The notes: generated from the letters alone by a model not told the origin. DNA of 64,000 bases from DASXMX01 sp035483795 (GCA_035483795.1 DATHPP010000425.1:57545-121544), one strand, 5' to 3'. Shown: positions 1 to 9,659, numbered from the stretch's first letter. Program-made: numbers and translations.

Positions 1-674
1 CTATACCCCACTGCCATCTCTGGCTCTTGAAGTTCCACCACATCCGGGTCGTAGTCGGCCAGCGATAGCGCCCGCATTTGCAGGTGATGGCACTCGACGC
101 GCATGGCGCAGACGGCCTTGATCTTCAGTTTCTTCAGACGCAGGAAAAACGAGTGGTCTTCACCGTAGCCGGAAATACGGGAGAACGGCTGCTCTTTCAA
201 TTCATCCTCGATTCGCTCGAACACGCTCCGCTTGACCCACAGACACCCGGCCCCGGCGGAATCGACCTCCAGGACCTCGACCGACTCATCCCATGCCCCA
301 ACCGGATGAAGCCCTTCGCCCTGCAATCGGAAAACCACCGGAGAGTGCGGCGGGTCTTTGTACTGGTAGACGGCGGTGACGACTTCCGCCCCGGTGCGAT
401 CCGCCACGTTGAGCAGCCGGTAAGCGATGTCCGGGTCGAAAGCATGGTCCGTGTCAAGCATCAGCAGCCAATCGCCCCGCATGTTGTCGGCCATGATGTT
501 GCGGGCAACGTCGTGGATGCTCACACGCGGCGGTCGCGGGTAGTGGATGCACTCACCGGGCAGGCAGAGGTATTGCGCGTTCCACTGGATCAGGTCGGCA
601 AAGGAATCGACGAACGGGGAGAGAACGGCAGGCGTTCCGCCCATTCTTGCCACCGTGCCGATGTATTTGTTCAT
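1..674 (-). CDS. GT2-like glycosyltransferase (partial, runs off left edge)
   Basis: At least 224 residues are visible and the frame is still open at base 1. After a start reading MNKYIGTVARMGG, the chain carries LLMLDTDHAFDPD, a DxD-type nucleotide-sugar/metal motif, then GAGCLWVKRSVFERI and GEDHSFFLRLKKLK, the ED-containing acceptor-side motif of GT-A fold family 2 enzymes. It should transfer a sugar from a nucleotide donor in the cytoplasm. The start ATG (674) overlaps the stop of the next glycosyltransferase as TGATG, so the two are translationally coupled. Position after the tail-fibre gene suggests virion or host-surface modification; the substrate is unknown. Confidence 0.8.
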   Translation of the reverse strand, partial: MNKYIGTVARMGGTPAVLSPFVDSFADLIQWNAQYLCLPGECIHYPRPPRVSIHDVARNIMADNMRGDWLLMLDTDHAFDPDIAYRLLNVADRTGAEVVTAVYQYKDPPHSPVVFRLQGEGLHPVGAWDESVEVLEVDSAGAGCLWVKRSVFERIEDELKEQPFSRISGYGEDHSFFLRLKKLKIKAVCAMRVECHHLQMRALSLADYDPDVVELQEPEMAVGY

Positions 675-1864
675 CAGGAGCACGCGACTTCCTCCATCAC
701 TTCCGCCCACTGCTCGTACTGGTCCACGATCCGCTCCCAATCGAACTTCGCGCGAGCCCATTCCATCATGGGTCCGCGTATCTGTTCTTGCAGCGACAGA
801 TCGCTCGTCAGCCTGCGGATTTCATGGACGTACTGAGCCATCACCAGCGGCTCGTTGGCGGGATCGCCGTTGATGAAGATGCCGTGCCGCACGTTGTCAG
901 CCAGCGCCCAGAGCGGATTGGTGATGGGGATTGCCCCGCACGCCTGGGCAGACATGCAGGTAATGCAGGATGTCTCGGTAAACGTCGTCGGATAGACCCA
1001 AAGCCCCGCCGACAGGAACTCGCGGTCGAGCTGCGTCTGCCCGATTCGCCCCAGCCACGTCACGCCCGGCTGTTCCAGTCCCGGCCCGCATTCGGCTTCG
1101 ACGTTCTGCCAGTATTTGCCCTGGTCGTCTATCTCGACTGGCGGCTTTGTCCTGTCGCCGCACGCCCTACGGACGGCCCAATACTTTTTCTTGCACTTCT
1201 TGATGTTGTCCCATCCGTAGGCAACGGTGAGGGACAGTCGCGGCTCGAACTCGCGGGCACGCCGGAAGATTTTCAGGAGGGACGGGAGGCCGCGGTCGGG
1301 GCTGCTAGAGTAGATGAGTTTGAAGGGGTCACGTCCTATCTGTTTGATCCCCTCGATTCTCTCGACGTTGATCCCATTGCTCGACAGGTGAATCTTGCCT
1401 TCAAGCGTCGGCGACCTCTGTACCAAATACTCCGCCTGCGCCTTGCACAATGCGAGACATCGATCCAGCTTCGTAATCCGTTCGGCTGAAATGCCCTGCG
1501 GATTGTCCTTCCATCCGCTCGCGAAAAACTGATCTGGATAGCACACATCCTGACAGACAAGCCACGTCGTCTGCTCGGGATGGTCCACGGGGAAGTTATC
1601 CAGTGCAGACGGGCAACGTGACAAAACCCACACGCCGGGAGCGGCAAAGTCGGCGGCTTCAAGCGGAAGCCAGCGGGCGTTGCCGTCGTATTCGGGGCAG
1701 TTGTCGCGGAGCGGGGCGTAGACCGTGACGACGTGCCCGCGAGCGGCAAGACGACGGGCCATCTCGACAACCGAAGTCTCAGAGCCGCCTATCCCCGGAT
1801 TCTCCGGGCTGCGGTGGTCCCACTTCTCAAAGTGGATCGGGCAGTAGAAATAAAAGGTGCGCAT
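674..1864 (-). CDS. GT-B glycosyltransferase, group 1/GT4-like
   Basis: 396 residues. The N-terminus MRTFYFYCPIHFEKWDHRSP followed by GIGGSETSVVEMARRLAARGH is the GGxE-type opening loop of GT-B enzymes. The C-terminal half holds VTWLGRIGQTQLDREF and YPTTFTETSCITCMSAQACG, the nucleotide-sugar binding region, but the second glutamate of the usual EX7E motif reads as serine. Start at 1864 overlaps the stop of the fibre gene as TGATG. With its partner downstream it forms a two-gene sugar-transfer module at the end of the fibre operon. Donor and acceptor cannot be read from sequence. Confidence 0.85.
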   Translation of the reverse strand: MRTFYFYCPIHFEKWDHRSPENPGIGGSETSVVEMARRLAARGHVVTVYAPLRDNCPEYDGNARWLPLEAADFAAPGVWVLSRCPSALDNFPVDHPEQTTWLVCQDVCYPDQFFASGWKDNPQGISAERITKLDRCLALCKAQAEYLVQRSPTLEGKIHLSSNGINVERIEGIKQIGRDPFKLIYSSSPDRGLPSLLKIFRRAREFEPRLSLTVAYGWDNIKKCKKKYWAVRRACGDRTKPPVEIDDQGKYWQNVEAECGPGLEQPGVTWLGRIGQTQLDREFLSAGLWVYPTTFTETSCITCMSAQACGAIPITNPLWALADNVRHGIFINGDPANEPLVMAQYVHEIRRLTSDLSLQEQIRGPMMEWARAKFDWERIVDQYEQWAEVMEEVACS

Positions 1865-4800
1865 CAGACGCGGTTGTTGGCGAATTCCAGCCAGGTCTTG
1901 AACAGGCTCCCGGCGGTGCTGATCTGAGAGAAGGCGATGGCGCCGTTGGCTTGGCCGGCGTTGTTCAGGTACGTCGAAGCGGGCGAGTAGGTGGCGCTGA
2001 ACGAACCGTGGCCCGGCGAAGGTGCCATAGTGGCGGCGCTGCCCTGTCCCATCCGGCCAAGAGAAGACGCGAGCGAATTGGTGAAGCCGACGTAAGTCAA
2101 CTGGCCGCTGAGCGTGAGGTTCGAGGCGTTGACCGACAGGGTGAAGGTTCTCCCGGCCGCGCCGCTGGTGCTGGCAGATGAACTGCTCGACGACGTGCTC
2201 GACGCCATGTTGACGCCGATCCAGTAATCGCCCGGTGAAAGGGAAGATGCGAAGGCGAGAGGCACGATCTTGTTGGAGGCCCAAGCCGTCGTCGCCATCC
2301 AGGTTCCGGTCAACGAGAAGGAAGACGTGGCGCCGGTCGCCCCAGTGGTGCTGCTGGAGTTGCTGATGCTGCTGGTCCATGATCCGTAGCCGGGCGCCCA
2401 GGTGGTGATGGTCGTCGCCGCGTTGATCGTCGTCATCGTGTTGCTGGTCAACGATGGGAAAGAGACGGTCGCGGCGGCGCTGGAGCTGATGCTGATGGTG
2501 CTGTTGGTGACGTTGAAGGCGTAGGTGTGACCCTCATAGGTAACGAAGGAATTCCGCGTCGAGGCGAAGGTCCACAGTTCATCGGTGAAGCCGCCCGAGC
2601 CCCGGCTGAACAGGTACAGGTCCACCAGGTTGGAGTTGGTGAAAGAGTAGGAGGCGTTGGCGTTGAAGCTGCTCGCCCCGCCGTTGCTGAACGTGACCGT
2701 GTTCGCCGCCGAGGTGCTAGTCAGGCTGGCGCTGGCGATGACGTTGACGACGTTGAAACTGAGGTAATTGTCGAGGCGGAAGGGCTGGAGGAACATCGTC
2801 CCCAAACCGCCGCTGGTCGTCGCCGAGCCGACATTGAATTCGTAAGGCTCGAAATACGAATTGGTGTAAGCGGGGACGCCGATGGAGATGGTGCTGGCAT
2901 TGACGCTGATGGAGACCAGACCCGTGCCGGAGAGTGATGAAGTCTGCGGGACGGAGACGACCCAGCCGGAATTCGAGGCCGCGATCGAGCATGCCCCGCT
3001 CCCGGCCATGGAAATACTTCGGGCATCATAGCTTCCCGATGAAGTTCCGAAGGTGTTCGAGGAAGCGTAGACGCTGCCGGTTTGATTCGTCTGCGAGGCG
3101 GCCGAGATCGTCACCGACTGGCCGTTCTGGCTGAGCGTGACGTTGTTCCCGCCCGCCAGAATCGCGGTGCCGCTGGAGATGAGGGCATAGCCAGCGCCGG
3201 CTGAGGTCGAGTTCCCGGCCAGGCTCAGGTCAACGCAGTTCTGGGTTTGCACCGTCTGCGTGAAGGCCGACACGGTGACGGAATTCCCGTTCTGCGAAAG
3301 CGTGACATTGTTCCCACCAGCCAGGACAAGCGTACCGCTGGAGACCAGAACGTAACCGGCCCCGGCTGAGGTCGAGTTTCCCGAGAGCGTGACATCGACG
3401 CAATTCTGTGTCTGCACCGTCTGCGTGAAGGCCGAGACCGTGACCGCGTTGCCGTTCTGGCTCAGGGTGACGTTGTTGCCACCGGCCAGGGTCATCGTGC
3501 CCGAGGAGATCAGGACATAACCAGCTCCTGCGGAGGTCGAGTTGCCGGCGAGCGTGGCATCGACACAGTTCTGGGTCTGCACGCTCTGCGAAGCGGTTGC
3601 GGTGATGGTCGAGCCGTTGAGGCCGAAGCTGACGTTGTTGGAGTTGGAGAAGACGACGCTGCCGAGATTGCCACTATTAGCGCCCGCTGAGAAATTCACC
3701 GGAGCGGCAGCGGCGTTGGCACCGGAGATGGTGACCGACTGGCCGTTTTGCGAGAGCGTGATGTTGTTGCCGCCCGCCAGGATCGCCGTGCCGCTGGAAA
3801 TCAGGATGTAACCGGCGCCGGCGGAAGTCGAGTTGCCCGACAAACTCAAGTCCACGCAATTCTGCGTCTGCACCGTTTGCGTCGGCGCGGAGATGATCCA
3901 GCCGGAGTTGGTCGCCGCGACACTGACCGCGCCGCTGCCGGCGATGCTGATCGACCGCGCATCATACGTCCCCGAGGTGCTGCTGAACGTGTTGCTGGAA
4001 GCGTAGAGGTTGCCGGTCTGATTAGTCTGGGCGACCGCGTTGGCAGCCGAGACCGTGACCGAATTCCCGTTCTGGCTGAGCGTGATATTGTTTCCACCGG
4101 CCAGGACCATCGTGCCACTGGAAATCAGGACATAGCCAGCCCCGGCCGAGGTGGAGTTGCCCGACAGCGTCACATCGACGCAATTCTGGGTCTGGACCGT
4201 CTGACTGGCGGCCGAGACGGTGACCGCGTTGCCGTTCTGGCTTAGGGTGACGTTGTTACCGCCCGCCAGCGTCATCGTGCCCGAGGAAATCAGGGCATAG
4301 CCGGCCCCGGCCGAGGTCGAGTTGCCCGCGAGGGTGGCATCGACACAGTTCTGGGTTTGAACAGTCTGCGCCGGCGCGGAAATCACCCACCCGGAATTCG
4401 AGGCCGCCACCGAGACTGCGCCACTGCCCGCGATGGAAATGCTCCGGGCGTCGTAGGTGCCCGAAGAAGTGCCGAAGGTATTGCTCGAAGCATAGACGTT
4501 GCCCGATTGATTGCTCTGGGCGGCGAAGCTGGCGGTCGCGGTAATCGTCGAGCCGCTGAGTCCGAAACTGACGTTGTTTGAGTTGGAGAAGGTGACCGCC
4601 GAGAGATTGTTCGAGGTCGCGCCGGCTGACAGGTTGATATTGCTGATCGTGGCGGCATTCGACTGCATTGCCGTCGTCAGATAAGGCCCCGGCGATTGAT
4701 AGTTGGTCGCGACGGTCGCCGTCAGCGTTGAGCCAGTCAGCCCGAAGGAGACGCCGTTGGAATTCGAGAACGTAAGAGCCGACAGGTTATTGGAAGTCGC

Positions 4801-5376
4801 GCCCGCCGAAATGTTGACGTTGGAGATCGTCGCCGCGTTCGACTGCATCGCCGTCGTCAGATAGGGCGGCAGATTTACACTGACCCCGCTGGTATTGACG
4901 GTGATCGAGCCGCCGGTGATCGCGCCGTTCACCCCCGCGTAGTTGCTGGAATTCTGCGACAGGTCCGCCGTGGTCAGGTAGGGCGGCAGGTTGACCGACA
5001 CACCCGAGGTGTTCACCGTGATCGAGCCGCCGGTGATCGCGCCGTTCGTCCCGGCAAACGCCGTTTCGATGTCGGTGATCGTCTTGACGGTGATGGTCGC
5101 GGCGATCTGATCGCCCACCACAATCGAGCGGGCCGAGGTTCCTTCCTGGGTTCGGACGATGGTCAGCGTGTCGGTCGAGACGTTGGTGACGCGGACGATC
5201 TCGGCATTGCTGGCCATCGGGATCGAGCCGGTCGGCCAGACGGTGGCATTGAACGGCACCGGGGGGAAAAGGCTGCCGCCACCGGCCGAAACGACCAGGG
5301 TGGTGCCGCTGGACGCCGGCGCGGGCGCAGTGGCAACCAAGGTATACGCGAGGTTCTTGTGTTGATCGAAGGGCAT
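1864..5376 (-). CDS. Repeat-built tail-fibre-like structural protein
   Basis: 1170 residues. The first about 90 residues (MPFDQHKNLAYTLV, then NAEIVRVTNVSTDTLTIVRT and TVKTITDIE) resemble the conserved N-terminal segment of phage fibre proteins that describes attachment to the virion. The middle is repeats: two of GAITGGSITVNTSGVSVNLP, three of the SNNLS..FSNSN..SFGL type, three of YASSNTF..YDARSISIAGSGA, and six units of about 55 residues opening VQTQNCVD and containing SSGT..LAGGNN.TLSQNG. Each of the six has one cysteine in NCVD. The C-terminal 350 residues are Ser/Thr/Asn-rich and non-repetitive, a likely receptor-binding part. No enzymatic motif seen. Confidence 0.75.
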   Translation of the reverse strand: MPFDQHKNLAYTLVATAPAPASSGTTLVVSAGGGSLFPPVPFNATVWPTGSIPMASNAEIVRVTNVSTDTLTIVRTQEGTSARSIVVGDQIAATITVKTITDIETAFAGTNGAITGGSITVNTSGVSVNLPPYLTTADLSQNSSNYAGVNGAITGGSITVNTSGVSVNLPPYLTTAMQSNAATISNVNISAGATSNNLSALTFSNSNGVSFGLTGSTLTATVATNYQSPGPYLTTAMQSNAATISNINLSAGATSNNLSAVTFSNSNNVSFGLSGSTITATASFAAQSNQSGNVYASSNTFGTSSGTYDARSISIAGSGAVSVAASNSGWVISAPAQTVQTQNCVDATLAGNSTSAGAGYALISSGTMTLAGGNNVTLSQNGNAVTVSAASQTVQTQNCVDVTLSGNSTSAGAGYVLISSGTMVLAGGNNITLSQNGNSVTVSAANAVAQTNQTGNLYASSNTFSSTSGTYDARSISIAGSGAVSVAATNSGWIISAPTQTVQTQNCVDLSLSGNSTSAGAGYILISSGTAILAGGNNITLSQNGQSVTISGANAAAAPVNFSAGANSGNLGSVVFSNSNNVSFGLNGSTITATASQSVQTQNCVDATLAGNSTSAGAGYVLISSGTMTLAGGNNVTLSQNGNAVTVSAFTQTVQTQNCVDVTLSGNSTSAGAGYVLVSSGTLVLAGGNNVTLSQNGNSVTVSAFTQTVQTQNCVDLSLAGNSTSAGAGYALISSGTAILAGGNNVTLSQNGQSVTISAASQTNQTGSVYASSNTFGTSSGSYDARSISMAGSGACSIAASNSGWVVSVPQTSSLSGTGLVSISVNASTISIGVPAYTNSYFEPYEFNVGSATTSGGLGTMFLQPFRLDNYLSFNVVNVIASASLTSTSAANTVTFSNGGASSFNANASYSFTNSNLVDLYLFSRGSGGFTDELWTFASTRNSFVTYEGHTYAFNVTNSTISISSSAAATVSFPSLTSNTMTTINAATTITTWAPGYGSWTSSISNSSSTTGATGATSSFSLTGTWMATTAWASNKIVPLAFASSLSPGDYWIGVNMASSTSSSSSSASTSGAAGRTFTLSVNASNLTLSGQLTYVGFTNSLASSLGRMGQGSAATMAPSPGHGSFSATYSPASTYLNNAGQANGAIAFSQISTAGSLFKTWLEFANNRV

Positions 5377-5392
5377 CGCTCAAAGGTGAAAG

Positions 5393-5803
5393 TCAGTTGA
5401 TGACCACCATTGCACTCGCGCCGGCCGGGGGAAGCTGCACGGTGAAATTGGCGGCGCTGACGGCAAAGTCGCTGCCGAAGTTGATGACCGCAATCGCGTT
5501 GTTGGAGCGGGTGGCGTTGTAGATCAAGGCCCCTCGCGCTGTGAACGTCGCCATCGTCCACACGGGATTGTTCCAGCTCAGATAAGCCGAATCGCCTGAC
5601 AATCCCGCCGCGTAACCCGAAAGCGCCATCCCCCCAGCCGTGTAGCCGCTGCCGACCACTTCACCGGCTGAGGTGTAAGCCGTCGTCGTCTTGTCCAGGT
5701 TCGCGCTTGAGGTGTACAGCGCGATCATGTACTGATCGCCCGGCTGGTGCAGCCCGGCCTGGAAATCCTGCTTGGCCTGATCGGTGAACGCGTGGGTGAT
5801 CAT
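5393..5803 (-). CDS. Small tail-associated structural protein
   Basis: 136 residues, starting MITHAFTDQAKQDFQAGLHQ. It is beta-rich (DQYMIALYTSSANLDKTTTA, SWNNPVWTMATFTARGALIY) and ends in a hydrophobic strand. Proteins of this kind commonly sit directly upstream of fibre genes in phages, but I cannot name a domain. The stop lies 16 bp before the fibre start and its own start overlaps the previous stop by ATGA, so it belongs to the same transcript. Confidence 0.65.
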   Translation of the reverse strand: MITHAFTDQAKQDFQAGLHQPGDQYMIALYTSSANLDKTTTAYTSAGEVVGSGYTAGGMALSGYAAGLSGDSAYLSWNNPVWTMATFTARGALIYNATRSNNAIAVINFGSDFAVSAANFTVQLPPAGASAMVVIN

Positions 5804-6198
5804 TCATCGCCGTCGTCGTTGTCGCTGCCGCCGATCTGGAGATCGATTTTAATTTGGTGCCCATTGTTCTCCACCTTATATGGGCCGTCACTAAACCGGT
5901 GTCCGCCCACGATGACATCGCCGCAGCTCACGTAATAGCCGTAGACGTTCTCCGGGGGCTGGGGCGAGGTGGAGCGGAAAATCTGCTGCGGATAAACGAT
6001 CGCCGGCTCTCCCTCGTTTTGCACTTCGCGCCAGCGGGCGGGGTCGAGCGGAATCGGCGAGTAGCCCAGGAAATTCGGTTGGGTGAAGAAATTCTCCTCG
6101 AAGTCCGGACGCACGTCGTTGCCGAACAGGCGCAGGACCAGGTCGTTGCGGGCGGTGAGTCCGCGCAGACAGAGCACGATTGCAGCGCGGGTGAGCAT
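5800..6198 (-). CDS. Conserved-looking phage protein of unknown function
   Basis: 132 residues. N-terminus MLTRAAIVLCLRGLTARNDL is followed by FFTQPNFLGYSPIPLDPARW and a beta-rich part with YYVSCGDVIVGGHRFSDGPY; the tail is acidic (GGSDNDDGDE). It lies directly after the portal fusion and overlaps the next gene by 4 bp. By position it could be a head-tail or decoration protein. That is inference only. Confidence 0.6.
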   Translation of the reverse strand: MLTRAAIVLCLRGLTARNDLVLRLFGNDVRPDFEENFFTQPNFLGYSPIPLDPARWREVQNEGEPAIVYPQQIFRSTSPQPPENVYGYYVSCGDVIVGGHRFSDGPYKVENNGHQIKIDLQIGGSDNDDGDE

Positions 6199-6201
6199 CG
6201 A

Positions 6202-9200
6202 TTACTTTTCCCCGCCGGACGCCTCATCAGGCGGATTCGGCTCCACGGTAGGTTCGGGAGGCGCCGGGGGGGGCGAGGCGGGAAGAATGGGCGTTGGGTT
6301 CTGGGTAGTGATCTCGTCGCGGAATCCGGTGACCGTTCCATCGGCATCGCGGATGAAATGACGGGTCATTCCCGACGTCTCGTCTTTCACTTCCGAAGTC
6401 AATCCATCGGCATCGCGGACGATCGTATGAATCCCCGGAGCGCGAGGCGGCACGGTGACGTTGACGATCGGCGCTTCCACATTCACCTGCGCGGGAGGTG
6501 CCGGCGGCGGAAGGACCGGGGCGGCCACGTTGACGATCGGCGCTTCGACGGTGATCTGCGGCGGCTCGGGTGGCTCGGGTGGATCGGGGAGCTGAATGAT
6601 CGGAGCGAGATTCACCACCGGCGCTTCCAGATACACATCGGGCGCAGCTGACGGCGGCGGGGCGTGCAGATGAATGACCGGCGGCTGCACTGTCACCTGC
6701 GGCGCGGCAGACGGCTCGACGTTGATGATCGGCGACTCGACCGTCACCTGGGGCGATGCCTGCGGCGCGGAGGGGGCGGCGTGATAGTGCATTACAGGAG
6801 CAGGTTGTGGGGGAAGGTCCACATTGACGATCGGGGACACGTTCACCGGGGACTGCACCGTGAATTGCGGCGGCAGGGGGGGCAGGGGAGTCGGCAGGGG
6901 GGGCTGCGGGGGAAATTCCACGTTGATGATCGGTGACACGTTCACCTGCGCCGGAGCTGGCGCTTGCACGGCCAATCCGGCGGCGGCTCTGAGCGATGCC
7001 AGGTCGATCTGCGGCGCTTGATGAATGTGAATGGCGGGAAGCTCCGGCCGCTCTCCCCCTCGCCCCCTCTCCCTTTCGCCCGCTCTCCTCACCAAACGGC
7101 GCTCTTCGGCGCTCATGCTGGTCGTCTGCCCGAACGGGCCGTAAGGATCGCTGTCGGGATAGAACCGGCTTTCCAGATCGATCTGTCCCGGCTGCGGGCC
7201 TGGGGGAAACGTCTTGGCCGTGTTCGGCACGCCGATATTTTCGGTCAGCGTCCTGGCGATCCATTTGTCGCAGACGTAGCTGGGATCGAAAATGAAATTG
7301 AACATCGTGCAGCGTGAACCATTGGCGAACGAGCAGGTGGCGCAGCTCGACACTTCATCGGGCGATTGGCGGTAATTCGGCACCGAGGGCGGGGGAACCT
7401 GCGGAAGCGGCCACGGTCCGCCGGCCACTTCATCGCGGGCCTGGCGATCGGCTGCCGATTGCACGTCGACCCCCCCTGCGGGACTGCCGCGCTGCTGCTG
7501 GAGGATGAAATCGCTGACGCCTTCCACCGTGCCCCCCCCGCCCGGCGCCGCACTGGCCGCGATGCGACCGCCCGCCTTGGCTGGCGTTTTGCCGTTCTTG
7601 CCCTTCCCATTGCCGTCCTGTCCTGAGCTTGTCGAAGGGTTGCCATTTCCGCCCGGAGGCTTGGGCGCGGGGGCCGCCGGCATGGCCACGTGCACGTGCA
7701 CGCCCTGTCCACTTCCCCCTCCCGGCTTTGGCGCCGGTGTCGCCGCGGCTCCGTTTCCTCCGCCTCCCCCTCCCCCACTCTCCCCCTCTCCCCCTCCTCC
7801 TCCCGCCGGCACCGCCGGTTCCTCCACTCCGCCACCGATGACTTTCCCAGCTTTGTTGGTGACCGGATCGCCGGTGATCGTCCCGCCCGTCGGCGTCTGC
7901 ACCGGCAGGAGCGGCTGGGTGTAATTCTTCTGCACCGGCAGACCGCCCTGTTGGAACATCGCTGACAGATCAAGCAGGTTGGCGCTGACGGCGTCGACCG
8001 TCCCCTGGCGATTCTCGATGGCCGCTTTGACCAATTCGCGGACGTTGTTCCGCTCGTCGTCGTTCTCCGGCAGCGTGAGTCCGCGGTTTTCGGCCAGGTT
8101 CTTCTCCTCGGCCAGCTTCTCGATGACGTGCGAATAGCGCCCGCCGCGCAACGCGACGATCTCCTCGCGGGTGATCAGGCGGTTCTTGAGCAGGATGACG
8201 AAGGCGTTGGCTTCCTTCTCGGGATCGATCCACGACTGACTGGGCGGGAGATAATCCGCTTCGACATAGCGAAAACGATCGGCGAGGAACTCGTCGGTTG
8301 AGAATCCCTCGATCCCGTCCAGCCGGCCTTCCATCACCGCCCAGTTGAAAAACAGTTCGTAGGCGGGCCGGACCATGGCGTCGATGAATAGTTGCTGCTC
8401 GGGCTCCTGTTCCTTGCGATCTTCCAGCATGTCCTGGCGGGCGGCGGAGTAGTTGGAGTCGTTGCGCCGCGCGATCTGGCCGTAGCTCTGGCCCAAAGCC
8501 GCGCCGATGCCGCGCACGGTCGTCTCCATGAACGGGTTGTATTGATTGCCCGGCGATTGCGGCACCAGGCTCTGGACCTTCTCACCCGGTACGGTTCGCG
8601 CGACCATGCCGGGGACGAAGTCGATTTCGTTCATCCCACTGGGCGTCTGGCCGCTGCCGTTGGTGGGCGGACCGAATGAGGTGGCGGGGCCGATGTTGTT
8701 GCCGGGCATCGGTTGCTCGATGATTAATCCGATGCAGCTTTCCATTTCCATGCGCCAGATCGAGGCCGTCTGAACGCGGGAGATATCGCGCATGTCGGCC
8801 ATCACCGGGGACAGACCGGTCACGCCGCGGGTCTGCAAAACTCTTTCCTGATCGAAATAGTGAAACATCCGCTGCCGGGGAACGCGCTCGGAAAAGAATG
8901 CGTGCCGATATAAAACGTCGTTGGGGTTACGGGTGTAAATGTGGTATGCGAGCGGCGCCCCGTTCTCGTCCACTTCCACCCCGCCTCTGACTTCCCGTCC
9001 GGCATAGCTGAGAATGCGCAGGTCGAACTGTTCCGCCTCGAAGGCTTGCAAGCGCAGACCGACCGGTTGATTGCGATCGATGATCCCCTCGTTGAGCAAA
9101 CCGGGGAACTTGTAGGACCACATCCACAGGTGCTCGCCGGCGATGAACTTGTCGGCCGCGGCCAGTCTTTGCATCTGGTTGAAGCTCTTGCGCCGCTCGA

Positions 9201-9645
9201 TGTCGCAGTGCAGACACCAGCGGTGCCACAAGCGGGCCACCACCAGATTCAATTGCGTCAGCGGTTTGCCCTTGGGGTCTTTGGCGTGGGGGATGACTTG
9301 AATGCCCTTGCCGACGACGTTGCGGACGAAGGATTTCTTCGCCGACCGCGCCAGCCAGGAATCGCGATCGAGCTGCCGCGCCCGCCCGATCATCACCGGG
9401 GAATCGGGGATGTTGGCTAAATCTGCCGAGGCGTTGTTGGCCCGCCAGTCGGTGTTGCGGCGTCCGGTATCGGCGGCGGCGTGGATGGAGAGGGCGGCCT
9501 GTCCCTCGCGCATCCTTTTCTTGGTCGCCTGGAGGGCCATCACCTCGACCTGGGCGCGGAGCCGGCGGGCCTGCTTCTCGGCGGGCAGCTCCATCTCCGG
9601 CGCGGTGGCGCGGTTGATCGGGCGGTAGGGATTGCGGCGGGGCAT
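6202..9645 (-). CDS. Portal protein (lambda gpB type) with a long C-terminal fusion
   Basis: 1147 residues from the ATG at 9645; the frame stays open upstream, but the extra residues look non-coding. Residues about 1-560 match lambda-type portals: SVMIGRARQLDRDSW-like start, AGEHLWMWSYKFPG, GLRLQAFEAEQFDL, RGVTGLSPVMADMRDISR, DSNYSAARQDMLEDR and the basic C-terminal part. Normal portals are about 500-550 residues. This one continues with a Gly/Pro-rich linker, a cysteine cluster (CATC...C...C, about residues 765-795), then repeated short strands of the INVxxPxxP/VTVxxP kind (about 870-1070) and IVRDADGLTSEVKDE. It would form the dodecameric DNA gate; the role of the tail is unknown. Confidence 0.85.
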   Translation of the reverse strand: MPRRNPYRPINRATAPEMELPAEKQARRLRAQVEVMALQATKKRMREGQAALSIHAAADTGRRNTDWRANNASADLANIPDSPVMIGRARQLDRDSWLARSAKKSFVRNVVGKGIQVIPHAKDPKGKPLTQLNLVVARLWHRWCLHCDIERRKSFNQMQRLAAADKFIAGEHLWMWSYKFPGLLNEGIIDRNQPVGLRLQAFEAEQFDLRILSYAGREVRGGVEVDENGAPLAYHIYTRNPNDVLYRHAFFSERVPRQRMFHYFDQERVLQTRGVTGLSPVMADMRDISRVQTASIWRMEMESCIGLIIEQPMPGNNIGPATSFGPPTNGSGQTPSGMNEIDFVPGMVARTVPGEKVQSLVPQSPGNQYNPFMETTVRGIGAALGQSYGQIARRNDSNYSAARQDMLEDRKEQEPEQQLFIDAMVRPAYELFFNWAVMEGRLDGIEGFSTDEFLADRFRYVEADYLPPSQSWIDPEKEANAFVILLKNRLITREEIVALRGGRYSHVIEKLAEEKNLAENRGLTLPENDDERNNVRELVKAAIENRQGTVDAVSANLLDLSAMFQQGGLPVQKNYTQPLLPVQTPTGGTITGDPVTNKAGKVIGGGVEEPAVPAGGGGGEGESGGGGGGGNGAAATPAPKPGGGSGQGVHVHVAMPAAPAPKPPGGNGNPSTSSGQDGNGKGKNGKTPAKAGGRIAASAAPGGGGTVEGVSDFILQQQRGSPAGGVDVQSAADRQARDEVAGGPWPLPQVPPPSVPNYRQSPDEVSSCATCSFANGSRCTMFNFIFDPSYVCDKWIARTLTENIGVPNTAKTFPPGPQPGQIDLESRFYPDSDPYGPFGQTTSMSAEERRLVRRAGERERGRGGERPELPAIHIHQAPQIDLASLRAAAGLAVQAPAPAQVNVSPIINVEFPPQPPLPTPLPPLPPQFTVQSPVNVSPIVNVDLPPQPAPVMHYHAAPSAPQASPQVTVESPIINVEPSAAPQVTVQPPVIHLHAPPPSAAPDVYLEAPVVNLAPIIQLPDPPEPPEPPQITVEAPIVNVAAPVLPPPAPPAQVNVEAPIVNVTVPPRAPGIHTIVRDADGLTSEVKDETSGMTRHFIRDADGTVTGFRDEITTQNPTPILPASPPPAPPEPTVEPNPPDEASGGEK
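7060..7100. repeat. Pyrimidine/purine-asymmetric low-complexity repeat inside the portal gene
   Basis: The plus strand reads CTCTCCCCCTCGCCCCCTCT and continues alike. It is read as Gly/Arg/Glu-rich filler in the portal fusion. A second block of the same kind lies at 7765-7800, read as a poly-Gly run. Same family as the junction repeats elsewhere in the window. Confidence 0.6.
7617..7639. repeat. PELVEG/STSSGQ-type dispersed palindromic repeat
   Basis: The plus strand holds CCTGAGCTTGTCGAAGG, the core of a repeat widely scattered in bacterial genomes. Here it sits in frame in the portal linker and is read as NPSTSSGQDG. Related copies are at 45662-45684 and 63456-63479. Confidence 0.65.
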
Positions 9646-9659
9646 TACAATGGAGACCG

